64,000 nt of DNA from Parapristionchus giblindavisi (GCA_943737045.1 CALSFV010000334.1:62001-126000); one strand, 5' to 3'; shown: positions 13,182 through 24,481, counted from the first letter of the stretch. A program made the numbers and translations. Notes: a model not told the origin generated them from the letters alone.

Positions 13182-14285
13182 TAGAGGTGATCTCTGCCAA
13201 AGGCCTCCTTCAACTGATGTGACGTCACTTTTGACGGAAACGATTCGCCAAGGTTCATGGAAACCTAGACTGGAAATAAATGGAACATTGACAAAGGGTA
13301 TGATCATCTTCAAATGGAAATAGAATGAGCAAAGACCAATATGCAAATGGACAAGGAGAGACGAAATATCGATTATCGACGATATAATCGATCGGCAATC
13401 AATGTTATTGGGAGAGACAGAGAGATTGGAAGTGGTAAAGGTAGACAGTTGGAAGTACTTTTGAACTAAATATCTAGAAGAAAAAGCAGTTACACACAAC
13501 ACGTAATGTTGCAATAAAAGGCGGGAACGAGAGTGGAGGGAAACACAATTATATTAACAATAACAATATCGATTGGTATATCTACGTGAAGACTCGGCGT
13601 CTCTTCCATCCACTCTCTCAATATTCCTCCCTCTCACGTACTCTGACAAGAGAGAAAAGCGATATGATAAAGATCAAAGATCAACTTAGGAACGGGACGA
13701 ACCGAAAAAGGCGACAAGATGGGCCAGACGACTGACGAATACAAATGAATGAGACAGAAATAGAGAAGACGTGACATATCAGACTGATCATATGCAAATA
13801 GGAATACAGTGAATGAATGGATAGATAACAACAGAGGCAATATGTGCAAACGGGTAAAGAAAGGTGAAAGATTGATTGACAACTAACTGATCGATCGATA
13901 CTCACATTATAGAGAGACTGTGAGTAATAGGGTAAAGTCATGTTGCAAGAAAGGACGGAAAGAAACCGAGGCAGAGGTCATGCTAACAATCTCTCTTGGA
14001 TAGATCAGCGACCCATCCTTTATCCCTCACTCTCTGTGCTCTCTCATTAATCTATAATATCTCTTGTACTCTCTATACTCTCCCTAACTTGCACGATCTC
14101 TCGCTTTGATCAAAGAACGACCACATTGACACTTGTGATCGTGACTGTTGGCAAGAGGGGGGGAGGGAAACGGAGAGAGGAAGATATACATTTACGATTG
14201 TTCTATTGACAATGGGGCAAAAGTTTGCAAATCATAGAGAGTCTAGTATCGCGAGAAAGTCATCGGACACTTTTTCATTTATTTA

Positions 14286-15666
14286 TAACTTTTGATCCAG
14301 GAAAGCAATCAAGCTGATCTATTGAGCCAATGTAGAATTTATCAAGGAATATTACCATGATGTGTTGGTGTAATTTAATTAGTTAAGTGGTGACGTTTGA
14401 AAGGAATCGGAACCAAACCAAAATAAAGGAAATACATACAGTCTCGCACAGTCGCGTTCCCTAAAAGCGGCCCTCCGCGGCATGATTCATGAAGCATGTC
14501 GCATCAGTGAATAATTTTTTTCGAACACTGCATTGGTTGTGGCTTTTATCACTAGATAAGATCATGCTTGTCTAAAATAAGCTACGTGAAACTTATCGAA
14601 ACTGATGCACTACACATATCGGAAATTGTTTGTCTTCACATGGTCTTTCTCATTCTATTCCCAAAGGATTTTCAAAAAGAATAGTAACAATAGAACGATA
14701 ATCCGTAGAAAAATACATATATTGAATAGTTAAGGAGAAGAAAATTAAATTCGAGCAAAAATAATTATTGATCAACGATCAAAGAACATAAGCCACCGCA
14801 TTTTAGTTCCGAATATTTCAGTCGATCTGTCAATTTATTAATTTCAATATGAACGATCTCCAGGATGGAAAGTTCAGAGTGAGTTGTGATCTGTGTCATG
14901 GTTACGCCAGCTTTATCTATTATTTACTAGGGCGTTGCTTTTTTATCATATTTATGTGTGTTTACAAGGAGGACCACAGACACATTGTAAAAACATATCA
15001 CACTTGACTAAAATTAGCGGCGTGAAACTTATCGAAACTGAGGCTCCAAATAAATAGGAAATTGTTTTTCTGTACACATTCTCATTCTATACCCAGGGAC
15101 ACCCTATAGCTGGCCCTGCGGGGATACCTGTCGGGCAGCAGAGATCAACGAGTGGTAATGACTGATTATTGATTGAATGTGATAGGGACTCCTTGATCCA
15201 TCTTTGTACAATACTCCTGAAGCCCCATGACTCGTACGACGATCTGATTGGACGAATGTGGAGGTGTCTAATCGTTGTATATTGATTGTTTTTTGTAGAC
15301 TGATAGAAGCCGGAGTGCGCTGCAGAGAAGAATGCCAAGAAGCCAGAATATTGGGATGATAAGGTGGACGGAGAATGGTCTACTATACATTGATGGTTTC
15401 TCTCAATTACAACAAACTATTCATTGGTTTCATCAAATGAAGCCTAAAGAAAAGATGGTGATGAGATGAAACGAAGAGAAGACCATCCAAAAACCCTGTA
15501 ATTGAAAGATCATCTAAAGATCAAGAATAATCTTTTATAGATCAAAGATTGGTTTGGCAATAAATAATGGTCATAGTGAGGGATGACAATGCGGCAGAAG
15601 TCCGAAGATCAAAGGGCAAAGATCGATTAGCAAATCGATAGAGGGAGAGAGGGTCTTGGGTCTCAT
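14286..15666. other. Gene-free stretch with repeat relics
   Basis: Contains an R1 relic (about 14286-14390), copies of a segment with GTGAAACTTATCGAAACTGA (near 14585, 15020 and, diverged, 15890) and GATCAAAGATCA-like runs. An 83-codon minus-strand frame (15087-15338) has no recognisable domain. On the plus strand a short GPAG-containing peptide near 15100-15140 is bounded by AG acceptors, which is too weak to call an exon. Confidence 0.4.
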
Positions 15667-15787
15667 TGAAAGGGAGGGTGACCTCTCTCAATGGTCTCTT
15701 CATCACACACACTATTTCTCTGTACGCTGACAACGAGAGAGCGTTGACCGTTGAAGAGACAATTGACAAGGGTTTTAGCCCCTTTAA
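15667..15787. mobile_element. MITE-C copy 1
   Basis: A palindrome of about 120 bp with AGGGTGACCTCTCTCAATGG in the left half and mirrored AACGAGAGAGCG/GAAGAGAC sequence in the right half. Related copies are at 19066-19174 and 49763-50318. Bases 15788-16223 contain no supported gene. Confidence 0.65.
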
Positions 15788-16223
15788 CGATTATTTTCGC
15801 CTTACTCTTTTTATTATAATTATTTTTTATTTGGAAGAGCTGATCGAAGACAAATTGTAAAAATATATCATGCTTGGCTAAAGTTAGCGGCGTGAAACAT
15901 ATCGAAACTGATATACCACTAATCGGAATTTTTTTTTCCCATGAACAGTCTGCAATATTCTATACCTAGGGAAGTTTCAAAAAGCAGTATTAAATCATGG
16001 ATCGATAGTTCCAACATTCAATCCTGATCTTAAATCTCTTCCGTGCCTTTTTCAATCGATGAAATAAGGAAAATTTTTGTCATATGTACTATTCATTGAA
16101 AAAAAATGGTGCATTTTGAAAACACTGACGTGCGCAACTGTATAACAATAAATTTCGGACGGACTGACAGAAAGACACATGTACCAGATCATTTTATAGA
16201 GGAAAGTAATCAAGAATAGAGTT

Positions 16224-16340
16224 CCTTGAATATCATACCCCAAGTTAATTCTCGGCTCTGGTACTGCTCTCTTGATCTCTTTGTCATCGAGAGTTCGTTG
16301 CCAGAGCGGAAAGTAAAATTTGCTCGGGTATTTTTTAAAA
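16224..16340. mobile_element. Degenerate MITE-A copy
   Basis: A diverged MITE-A palindrome with CCCCAAGTTAATTCTCGGCT on the left and GCCAGAGCGGAAAGTAAAAT on the right. It lies just upstream of the 16473 receptor gene and its terminal bases are eroded. Confidence 0.6.
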
Positions 16341-16472
16341 GATTAAGAATACTTGTAAGGCTTTGCTTTCACTCTTTCAATTCCTTCCTCTATATCTCTT
16401 CCACACCTGCCAGGTGCAATTATCACTGATAATAATCTTTTAACTCACATTCGTTACAGATTTGTATCGCAA

Positions 16473-19400
16473 ATGGAAATGCCTGAAGATATTGCCGCTA
16501 TCGAGCGTAATGTCACGCTTTTCTATACTTATTCAGGTATGTTCAAGCTTTAGAAGTATCTTTTACATTTTTTAAAATCTTGATCTTATAAAGGCACATC
16601 CTGAGCTAATTTTACTCAGTGTTCTGGCAACTCTCTCTCTCTCGCAGACAAAGAAAGCGCGAGAGCATTGCCACGGCACAGGGTTTCAAGTTAGCGCGGG
16701 ATGTGCCTCTAAAGATGTTATTTTGCAATTTTTCCTTGAATTTAAGTGGCAATATTTGCTGGACTGGACTTCATAGTGATTATTGGGCTCTTTTTCGATT
16801 ACGAACTGCAAGGACGAAGCTACAAAAGATTACTTATCCATCTTCAGGTAATGTTTTGTTCGAAAGTTACGAAAAGAAAAGAAAAAGGCGAGAGAGCGTG
16901 TAAAACGATGAGAGTTTTCTCTGAATTTCTTTTCTTCTAATAAATATTGAACAACACATATTTTTGGCAATGTGTTTCCCCGTTTTTTAAACGCTTATTG
17001 CATTTACGAGCTCTCATATTTGAGCTATATATAGGTATGATAAAGATTCTCTCATATGTGAGACAACTTAGTTAGTTTACTCCAGTCCCCGTTACTACAT
17101 ATCTCGAGCGATAGAGTATTAAACAACGTATATTTTTTGAGAGAGTTTAGAATAAGCTAACCTTTCTCTATGGTAGTCCGGTTAGACGACCATCAGTAAG
17201 ACAATTTGACGTGAGTGTATGTTTCTTGTAGGATGTAGACCAGTGATCTCCCGCAGGACTTTGTGTCCCTTGAATAATGAGATATACCTTTTCGCTAACC
17301 TTTATTTAATAATTCAAAATCGTTTGTCTATGTTCTTATAGGCTGTGCTCTTGCTCATTGATTTATATCTTGCAAGGAGTAAAGTCGTCGTTTTATCGAG
17401 AAGCTGGATCGTCTTCTTTCCAGCAGATCCTTTCTTTGGACTCGGAGGACTAGAAATAATGGTATACTATTAAAGATCAATTTATTATCGTTCAATTCTT
17501 TTTATATTTTATCACGATCTACAAGCATTGTCCGACACTCCCCGAGCTAATTTTCCCCAACCCCACCCACCCCCTACGCTTGTGACGTCACATATGTCGA
17601 CCAACACAAAGTAAACGAAAGTATGTGAGTAGCGAGAATGAAGTTTCAAATGTTCTAACGGTAATCCCTTGTTAATGTATGTTCACGAGCTTTTGATGAG
17701 TTTACTCTAATCTCTGGCCACAATCTCTCGTAGACAAAGAAAACGTGAGAGCGATGTCAGAACGGAAAGTTTCAAATTATCTCGTGTATGACTTTAATAA
17801 GGTGTTCGATTGAATAGGACATTTGAATAGGACATAGAGTCACGAAAATAAAAGAAAATTGTTAATGAGGGACCATTTTTTATCTGTGAATACTTTCACA
17901 TGTTCGGACTTTTGAATAGGGTACTAATGAGCTTCTTCGCAGTTCTTCTATGGAGTGCTTATCGTTCACACGGAAGTTGCATTGTTCGCTTGTCTTCTTT
18001 ACCGACAGCAGGTGAAATCATATATAGACCGTATAATGCGGTGTCACATTTGCCTTGTCAGCCTCCGCCATAACAACGGTGACGTAAACGCAAACTCATA
18101 ACTGTAGTATTTGCTTCTATGTCAAAATCCTGTTCGAAATTTACACTCTGCAGAGTTTACGTGGACGTCTCCGTCGTTTCGGCGGATAAACTCAAATCTA
18201 ATGTAGTGCCGCATTAAGAAACACGTTTTGTTTCTTATGAGAGTAGCCACAATGCCATTTTAATTTTTTGGTAATGTTCATGTAAAAAGAAATAAATATA
18301 AAATCATTGGAACGAATGAAAGACGGGTACACGAGAGTCAATAATAGTAATAAAGACTATTATACTGGCCTAGATTTATGATGAAAATACTGCAGAGAAA
18401 AAATACTAATGACATTCAGGCACTATTGAAACAAAGAGGGAAAAACTTTGCGACAAGGAAAATGGTGATTATAATTCTCGTGGTAGCGTTTGCCATGTCT
18501 CCCTTCGTGCCAGTAGCGTATGCATGCGGCAAGTTATCACTCCTGGATGATAAGGTTTGTACAACAACATGATTTAAACGCGTACCCCGAGCTTTTTTAA
18601 AAATCTTCGCGCTAATTTGAAACTCACCGAGCTCATTTCAAACATTTGTCCCTTTCATTAGCCATATTTGAGGTTTGCCTGAATAACAGTTTTCTTTATA
18701 GTGGCCGAATTGGAGTTTATAAATCTCAAAGGATCACTTAATATTCTAAAGATCTCGAGTATAGTCTCAGTTACTTGAAATGCTCAATTCTTGTACAATT
18801 AGAAAAACATTTCCGTCATCATCAGTTGAAACAAAATTCTGTTATAAACACCCATTAAGGATCTTCCGCAGTCTTTGGATTGGCTGAGAAATCGACCGAT
18901 TCATATCGTATTCACAACGAATCCAAAAATATTCATTATGCTGACAGGTAATGATGATAGATTTCGAGAAACTCATCGTAGTAGCAAAACATGAACACAT
19001 GTAACGCGCGTATGCATGACGGCGTAGGCGCGTAAAACAAATGCAACGACGCATTTGCAAGAGTAGTCCTTTGTCAACGGCCTCTTCAACGGTCTACGCT
19101 CTCTCGTTGTTAGAGAACAGAGAAATAGAGTGCGCGATGAAGAGGCTATTGAGAGAGGCCACTCTCCCATTAAAGGCACACCCCAAGCTAATTTCACTCT
19201 CCGCATTGGCAATACTCTCTAGCAGACAAAGAAAGCGAGAGTGTGTGGCCAGAGCGGAGAGTTTCAAATTACCTTGGGGTGTCCCTATAAGTTAGACTCG
19301 GATATAGGAATAATAGATATATTTGACCATTCAGCGATAGTCATCATTCATATATTTGACCATTCAGCGATAGTCATCATTCATATTCCATTCTCTCTCA

Positions 19401-20593
19401 TCATAGTTTTTCTCGTACTACACGTGATATTCATGGTCGTATTCCAGAAGGACAAGATTATTCCTCATACGAGAAGGTTTGTCACAAAGTGTAGATTTTA
19501 AAAAAAAATTTTAAATGCATTTATCAATAGTCTTTGATATTAATGGTAAATGTCTTGTTACTTCCGACAGTCCCAGAACAATGACGCTAATCTGCATATG
19601 CCTCTTACGATTCCACAATTCTTGAATCCGAAAAAAAAGATTGGTAGGCAGTTGGATGTTGCCCGAAGAAGTCGGCTTTGGCAAACCAGTGAATCTGTAT
19701 TGTCACCAAACATAATATGATTATATTTATGTACCATTTGTTACAAAAATGAAAGTCAAGCAAAGAAAACGGGGAAACGCAGTATGCTTAACCGCACTGT
19801 CTCGTTTTAGGAATGAACAGTTTATTTTGAAAAGATAATATTATAAAAATATTTTAGATATCAGACTCGATGTTCGATAACAGTTACGCTACAGGTATGT
19901 ATTAATTAATTAATTAATTTCTTCTATCAAATATATATTCATATTGACCGTATAAAATACACTTGTTTATTTAGTACGAGAGTTGCCAGCCCGAGCCATA
20001 ATGAATTTCTATGTTTAGAGAGAGAGTCCTAGTGAGATAGTGCGTAGATCAGAGAGAGCACGAGAAGGGAAGGGAGAGGTGTTTGATCGATAAAATATTT
20101 CTGTGTTTAGCAACAGTAGCAAGGCAATTATGCAAGTACATTTTATACGGACAACAAACATATTATTTCATCCACACAAAGCTTTTAAATGTAAAATATA
20201 ACTTATAAAATCTTCTCACATATTCTAGGTATTCATCCCATGGGCAACGTTGTCTCTACCAATTCTCGCTATCGCCAGCGCAATCCTTGTCGAGCTGACT
20301 ACTGCACAAAAGCCAGAACCAATGCATGAAAGTATTCCATTTCTTAGTAAATCCATTTTTTTGAGAAAGAGAACTACTCACTTACAGCAATTCTGGCATA
20401 TTCTACACTATCGCTCAGTTTTCATGGCCTTCTCAATTCGCTTATACTCTTGATTGGTATGCCTTCGCTAAGGAAAACACTTTTGAAGCCTATAACGATG
20501 ATGGCAAGAAGGAAACAGCAATTAGGACGTCCATCCTCAGCCACTGGAAGAGTGCCTGATTCAACCTCGACAGTTCAAACAACGTCCATGTGA
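16473..20593 (+). CDS. Sri/Srh-like chemoreceptor (7TM), possibly a pseudogene
   Basis: Nematode chemosensory GPCR. Predicted exons are 16473-16536, 16747-16847, 17342-17461, 17943-18011, 18396-18554, 18872-18947, 19335 or 19368-19476, 20229-20331 and 20388-20593. All these phases join, apart from one missing loop exon. Membrane segments are visible, such as VAIFAGLDFIVIIGLFF, FFYGVLIVHTEVALFACLLY, MVIIILVVAFAMSPFVPV, a seventh segment with SFHGLLNSLILLIGMPSLRK, and a Ser/Thr-rich cytoplasmic tail. The LLYRQQ motif after TM3 and HGLLN..L..GMP..RK at the end are typical of Srh/Sri. The expected third-loop exon near 19571 (after TTCCGACAG) starts plausibly with SPRTMTL but reads into TGA and lacks a clear GT donor, so the gene may be broken. 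MITE-A, MITE-B and MITE-C copies fill introns 1, 3, 4 and 6. The start codon is the first ATG after a TTACAG acceptor that might be a trans-splice site. Confidence 0.65.
16592..16715. mobile_element. MITE-A copy in receptor intron 1
   Basis: Palindrome from AAAGGCACATCCTGAGCTAA to GCGGGATGTGCCTCTAAA, with GACAAAGAAAGCGCGAGAGC at the centre. It lies between exons 1 and 2 of the 16473 receptor. Confidence 0.8.
17675..17800. mobile_element. Degenerate MITE-A copy in receptor intron 3
   Basis: The core AATCTCTCGTAGACAAAGAA and the right arm GTCAGAACGGAAAGTTTCAA match MITE-A. The outer ends are diverged (GTATGTTCACGAGC and CTCGTGTATGACTTTAAT). Confidence 0.6.
18034..18219. mobile_element. MITE-B copy 2 in receptor intron 4
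   Basis: An imperfect palindrome with ends TAATGCGGTGTCAC and GTAGTGCCGCATTAA and mirrored AACGGTGACGTAAACG/CGTGGACGTCTCCGTCG. It lies between exons 4 and 5 of the receptor. Confidence 0.7.
19066..19174. mobile_element. MITE-C copy 2 in receptor intron 6
   Basis: This copy is inverted relative to copy 1: CCTTTGTCAACGGCCTCTTC on the left, GAGAGAGGCCACTCTCCC on the right. It directly abuts a MITE-A copy. Confidence 0.65.
19170..19291. mobile_element. MITE-A copy in receptor intron 6
   Basis: A well-preserved palindrome from ATTAAAGGCACACCCCAAGC to CTTGGGGTGTCCCTATAA, immediately beside MITE-C copy 2. Confidence 0.85.
19316..19383 (+). repeat. 33-bp tandem duplication spanning a splice acceptor
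   Basis: Two direct copies of a 33-bp unit containing TTTGACCATTCAG followed by CGATAGTCATCATTCATA lie head to tail. Each carries a usable AG acceptor (exon start at 19335 or 19368). The unit is a multiple of three, so either acceptor keeps frame and would add or remove 11 residues (IVIIHIFDHSA-type) before TM5. Confidence 0.75.
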
Positions 20594-21225
20594 TTGTGAA
20601 CAGTTTTGGTTTTGTTTATTTGTTTGTTTATTTATTTGTTCATTTATTTATTCTATAAAATTTATATTCATAAATATGGAGATCCGTCGCGTATGAGCTA
20701 AGCGCATAATTCTGTTGTTGGTGCTGGTATGTACCTCATACTCGAGCGGAATTTTTAATTGTGGACCTTTGTCGTTTCGCAAAGAATGAATAATCGCAGT
20801 TTCGATAAACAAACACAGCACAGAGCACACTTCCAAGGACTCCTCTTTTTCTCGTTCGAATTTTTATAGAGTGAATAAGAGCGAGAAAAACATGTTCCAT
20901 GAGCTGAACTATGGGAGTATTGAATTGAAATATAATAATCCTTACAGACAGAAGAAGAATACAATTTAATTATTTTTACGAACAGCCCTGCTACGAAACA
21001 CAAATTAAAAGCTGTAAAATTCTTTTTAAATGTCAATGCCAAATGTAATGTCGTGAGAATAAGTAAGTATATAGTGTGTGTAGCACGAAATGAAGCACAA
21101 ATATTATTACTTCAAATTCCACATCTCACAATTTATAATATGATAGCAACCCTTTTACATTTTCATATATTCAATTATGTTGATGTTTCGTATATTGTTG
21201 CATGTACATGGTATATAAAAATCAG
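20594..21225. other. Intergenic stretch between receptor and kinase A
   Basis: No gene recognised. A TTTGTTTATTT run near 20618-20645 contains AATAAA-like sequence on the minus strand. Several short minus-strand frames (20648-21042) have no domain signature. From about 21185 the sequence resembles the 3' flank of the other kinase copies (TATTGTTGCAT and following). Confidence 0.4.
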
Positions 21226-21282
21226 TTTATTGACTGTGAGTATGACGTGATCACAGATTGACTGATCATCTTGGCCACCTTC

Positions 21283-23325
21283 TCACTGTGCGGGAACACG
21301 ACTAGCCGAACGACGAGCTGTTGCCTATAAAAAATTACAAAATAAATTAAGCTCCGCCTCTTTCACAAACCATGGGAGGTCCATTGATTCCAACGGGATC
21401 GGACTTGAAGAAGTCTTCGGCATCTACCCACTCTGGTGTCTTCGATGGCTTAGGCTGAATTGAAATAATGTCATCAAGCTTGTACAAATATCGATTGATT
21501 TATCTTACAATTTTGCCTTTCTTCTCCCAATCGTATGGGTCGTCGGGATTAACCTTGTATCTGAAAGAAGACCATAAAAGTAAACAGGACGAATCCAAAG
21601 GTGGGAAGTGGAATCAAACCTCTTCATGACTTCAACCATGGCTTGATAGATTGCGAGATAATCAGGACGATTGTAGCAGGTATTCTTCCGAAGGGCAGGG
21701 ATGATTGGACGGAGCTCCTCTGAGATCAAAGATCAAAGATCAAACTACACAAGGAAAGACTTACTTGGCATATTGATCATCAGATCTTCGTCCTTCATAT
21801 TGCACTTGATCATCTCGATGCGTTCCTTCTCACGGGTTGTCTGCAAGAGACCAAAGATCAACCTAGAGCTCAAAGATCAATCTCGCACCTGCCAAGGAAG
21901 ACCACAGTGAAGCTCGATGAGGACGTACATCAATGACCATAGGTCATCGTGACGACCCTTAAAAGGTCAGAGTTCGAAAGATCAAAAATCAAAGATCAAA
22001 GACCAAAGATCAGGGATTATCACTCACTTGTTCCTGGTTGTCATGAACGTTGGGCGAGCAATAGCGAGCGGTCCCTCGGAAATCTGCGCTCTTCCGTGCG
22101 ATGCGGTGGACCCACGCGCCGTTCTTCTGAATCAGATTACGGTATTTGAGTATGGCAGTTCAATCGGGTCAAACTCATGATTACCTTGAACGCGTAGCTA
22201 CGAGAGAGTCCAAAGTCGATGATGTAGACCACTCTGGATTTCTCATCGTCTTTAGGATCACCGACGACGAAGTTGTTTGGCTTGACGTCTCTGTAATGCA
22301 CACATACCGTAAGCCCCAGATAGATACCGTACTCTAGATAGATACCGAATATCCTAGACATCCTCAGTTCGCAATAGATTGTGATTACCGTACCTGTGGA
22401 TGTATCCATTGTCGTGGATGGTCTTGATTGCGTAGAGGCATTGGATGCCCAGTCTTATCCAGGTAGAAACTGGCAGTGTGAGCCACGGATCTCCAGGCTT
22501 TTCCTTCTTACCCGCCTGAAAAGGGGTAAATCCATGTACTCAGACCGTAATCTATCGACCAATACAGTATCCTAAAATACCGTACAATTCGGATCTTCTT
22601 AAAATTCGGACCGAGCAGCGTCATTATCATGTACGAATAACGCTTGTGCTTGGCAGCGTGGTAGACCTGAGATATCAAGGATAAAACAACACCAGCATTA
22701 TATAGTTTCCTACATATGGTACATGTACAGCCTCTCCCTTCGGGTTGATGGCTCTGATGACCTCGATCTACAATCAATCATTGTTCAGGATATTATGCAA
22801 ATCGAGATGTGATGGTCACTTAAATCAATCAATAACAACGTCGACCAGTTTACTCATTATCACTTCATTTCAATTTTACTAACAAGAGATACCGGTCTAT
22901 AGAGTGATTAACGGTCGATTCTGTTATTGAGACAAGCACCGTATACCTCCAGTTTTATGGCACTACCGCCCTCAACTTCGTTCGGTTCGGCCTTCAGCGC
23001 AGCTCTCAGATTCGGTTTCTTCTTATTCTCCATTAGATATACCTAAAGATCAAAGATCAATCTACAGCAGTTGCAGTAATCTTGAAACCTTGCCAAATCC
23101 TCCCTCATCGATTTTCTCCTTGACGATCCAGTCACGGAACTTACGCCCGTTATCGAACTGAAGCAGCGAGAGAGTTACCGTAATCCAAACAATCGTGACA
23201 GGACTCACCTTGACATAGTTCGCGATGCGCTTCTCCTTCTGCTCCGAGGTCTCATTGGGATCCACGTCGGGTTGTCCTCCGTCCTCCGATGTTATGGTCC
23301 CCGTGTTGTTGTTCGAATCGTCCAT
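21283..23325 (-). CDS. Casein-kinase-1-like protein kinase, copy A
   Basis: Predicted Ser/Thr kinase of the CK1 group (TTBKL-like), 388 residues from 14 exons: 23209-23325, 23089-23157, 22947-23042, 22714-22767, 22586-22666, 22394-22515, 22185-22290, 22028-22126, 21889-21957, 21765-21840, 21620-21719, 21509-21560, 21371-21454 and 21283-21324. All phases close. Visible motifs: P-loop DEGGFGKV (56-63; Asp replaces the usual first Gly), AALK lysine (K79), EGGSAIKLE, HRDVKPNNF catalytic loop (179-187), DFG (205-207), and GTARYCSPNVH plus DDLWSL instead of APE, as usual for CK1. Residues 1-39 form an acidic polar leader. The last exon adds a basic tail ending RRSASRVPAQ. An AATAAA lies at 21226-21231 (minus strand). 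In C. elegans this family is expanded and many members are expressed in sperm; whether that holds here is unknown. Confidence 0.9.
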
Positions 23326-23420
23326 CACTGGTTATGGAAGGCAGGTGAAAGATAAGAAGTGAAGAGTTGACCGCACTTCGTTGATAGAGAATGAATGAAT
23401 GAATGAACTGGGTCACTCCT

Positions 23421-23430
23421 CTTTTATACC
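23421..23430 (-). promoter_or_regulatory. TATA box of kinase A
   Basis: Minus strand reads GGTATAAAAG about 96 bp upstream of the ATG. The same motif sits about 80-90 bp upstream of copies B, D and E. Confidence 0.65.
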
Positions 23431-24424
23431 CACAAAATGAAAAAAAAATAGACAGTCTAATTACGCGATCCACGTGGTTAGCCACGTAGAAAAGAGCCTG
23501 TGCAAAATAATAAAATTTAACAGAATTTAATTGCATCAATGAGAATTCATTGATCGATCCATTCTCTCTCAGTTGCTCATTTACAAATGTATTTTGGTCA
23601 ATTAGAAAGCTCAAAATGCAAAATGTTTAAAAAGTCTTGGGACATTTTTTCTCTCATTATTTTATAACTTTTGATCCAGGAAAGCAATCAAGCTCATTTT
23701 TTGTTGATTTAATGTACAGAATTTATCAAGGAATAATATCATGATATGTTGGTGTAATTAAATTTGTTCACTGATGCGTAGTGATGACGCAATCGAAGTA
23801 CAATTTTTTGAAATATTTTTATTTCTTTAGTAAAATGCCCTGTTCTTCTGAACATAGTGAGAGTGAAGATATCCACTAGGGTTGCACATGCAACAAAATC
23901 GGAATGGATCTTACTCCGATTTCGAGCTGTAGCTTTGTTGCAAATTTTACCTCCAAAATTTAAAACTCAGCTTCTAGATGTGCTAACGACCTGTTCTAAG
24001 CGCCAAAATAATTATAGTGGTAAGCGATGCTTATTTCAACAATAATTGAAGTAGTTGATAATGATAATAGAATATTGGGCAGGTTCGTCTTTGTTCTGCA
24101 CAAGAGTATCAAAGACAGAGAGCATATTGAAAGGGTCGTGACTGATAAAAAAAGATTCAGATGGAAAGATTACGGATTCGTAACCACAACCGAAAACTGG
24201 TTCTATGGCTCAGACTCAAAAGCTCAAAGGTGAGCTCACAGCTCAAAGGCTCAACGCTCAAAGCTGAAAGGGTGCGCTCAAAGCTCGACTCTCCCCTTGT
24301 ATACCATGTTGCTTCGAAGGCGTACTTACTAATACATGTGATACGTATTGTTGCATATATATCATATTTCATAATTTGCATGACTGTATCTCGGTTGTAT
24401 AACAATTTGCACACCAAACACTTG
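23431..24424. other. Kinase A-B intergenic: R1 repeat, small frame and GCTCAAA repeats
   Basis: Contains an R1 repeat (from about 23646, with GATCCAGGAAAGCAATCAAG) and a segment starting GGGTTGCACATGCAACAAAA. A plus-strand frame at about 24042-24140 contains VVDNDNRILGRFVFV followed by HKSI.DREHIERV. A tandem array of GCTCAAA-like heptamers follows (about 24215-24290). The frame recurs upstream of kinase C with mostly conservative changes, which hints at a relic exon, but I recognise no family. Confidence 0.45.
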
Positions 24425-24481
24425 TTTATTGTCTGTGTGTTGGCAGTGATCACAGATTGATGATCATCTTCTCCCGACTTC

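Larger units (their letters stand above)
4930..14285. repeat. Giant imperfect inverted repeat (~9.3 kb)
   Basis: The left arm (about 4930-7985) matches the reverse complement of the right arm (about 8640-14285). Paired landmarks are 4945-5040 with 14170-14270, 5340-5570 with 13634-13882, 6240-6430 with 10690-10880, 7020-7250 with 9690-9920, and 7390-7720 with 8880-9190. The unpaired centre (about 7990-8640) is AT-rich, with a TAATAT run at 8347-8395. The right arm is longer because of insertions, including a tRNA-like segment (9567-9646) and a nested fold-back element (12223-13181). Open frames in both arms mirror one another and look non-coding. It may be an inverted segmental duplication or a large old fold-back element. 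Confidence 0.8.

Noticed and set aside
12174..13323. Two nearly identical frames of 100 and 131 codons on opposite strands
   Set aside because: They are the two arms of the fold-back element read in mirror image and cover its tRNA-like segments.
15087..15338. 83-codon minus-strand frame near 15.2 kb
   Set aside because: No domain, no paired splice sites and no paralogue in the window.
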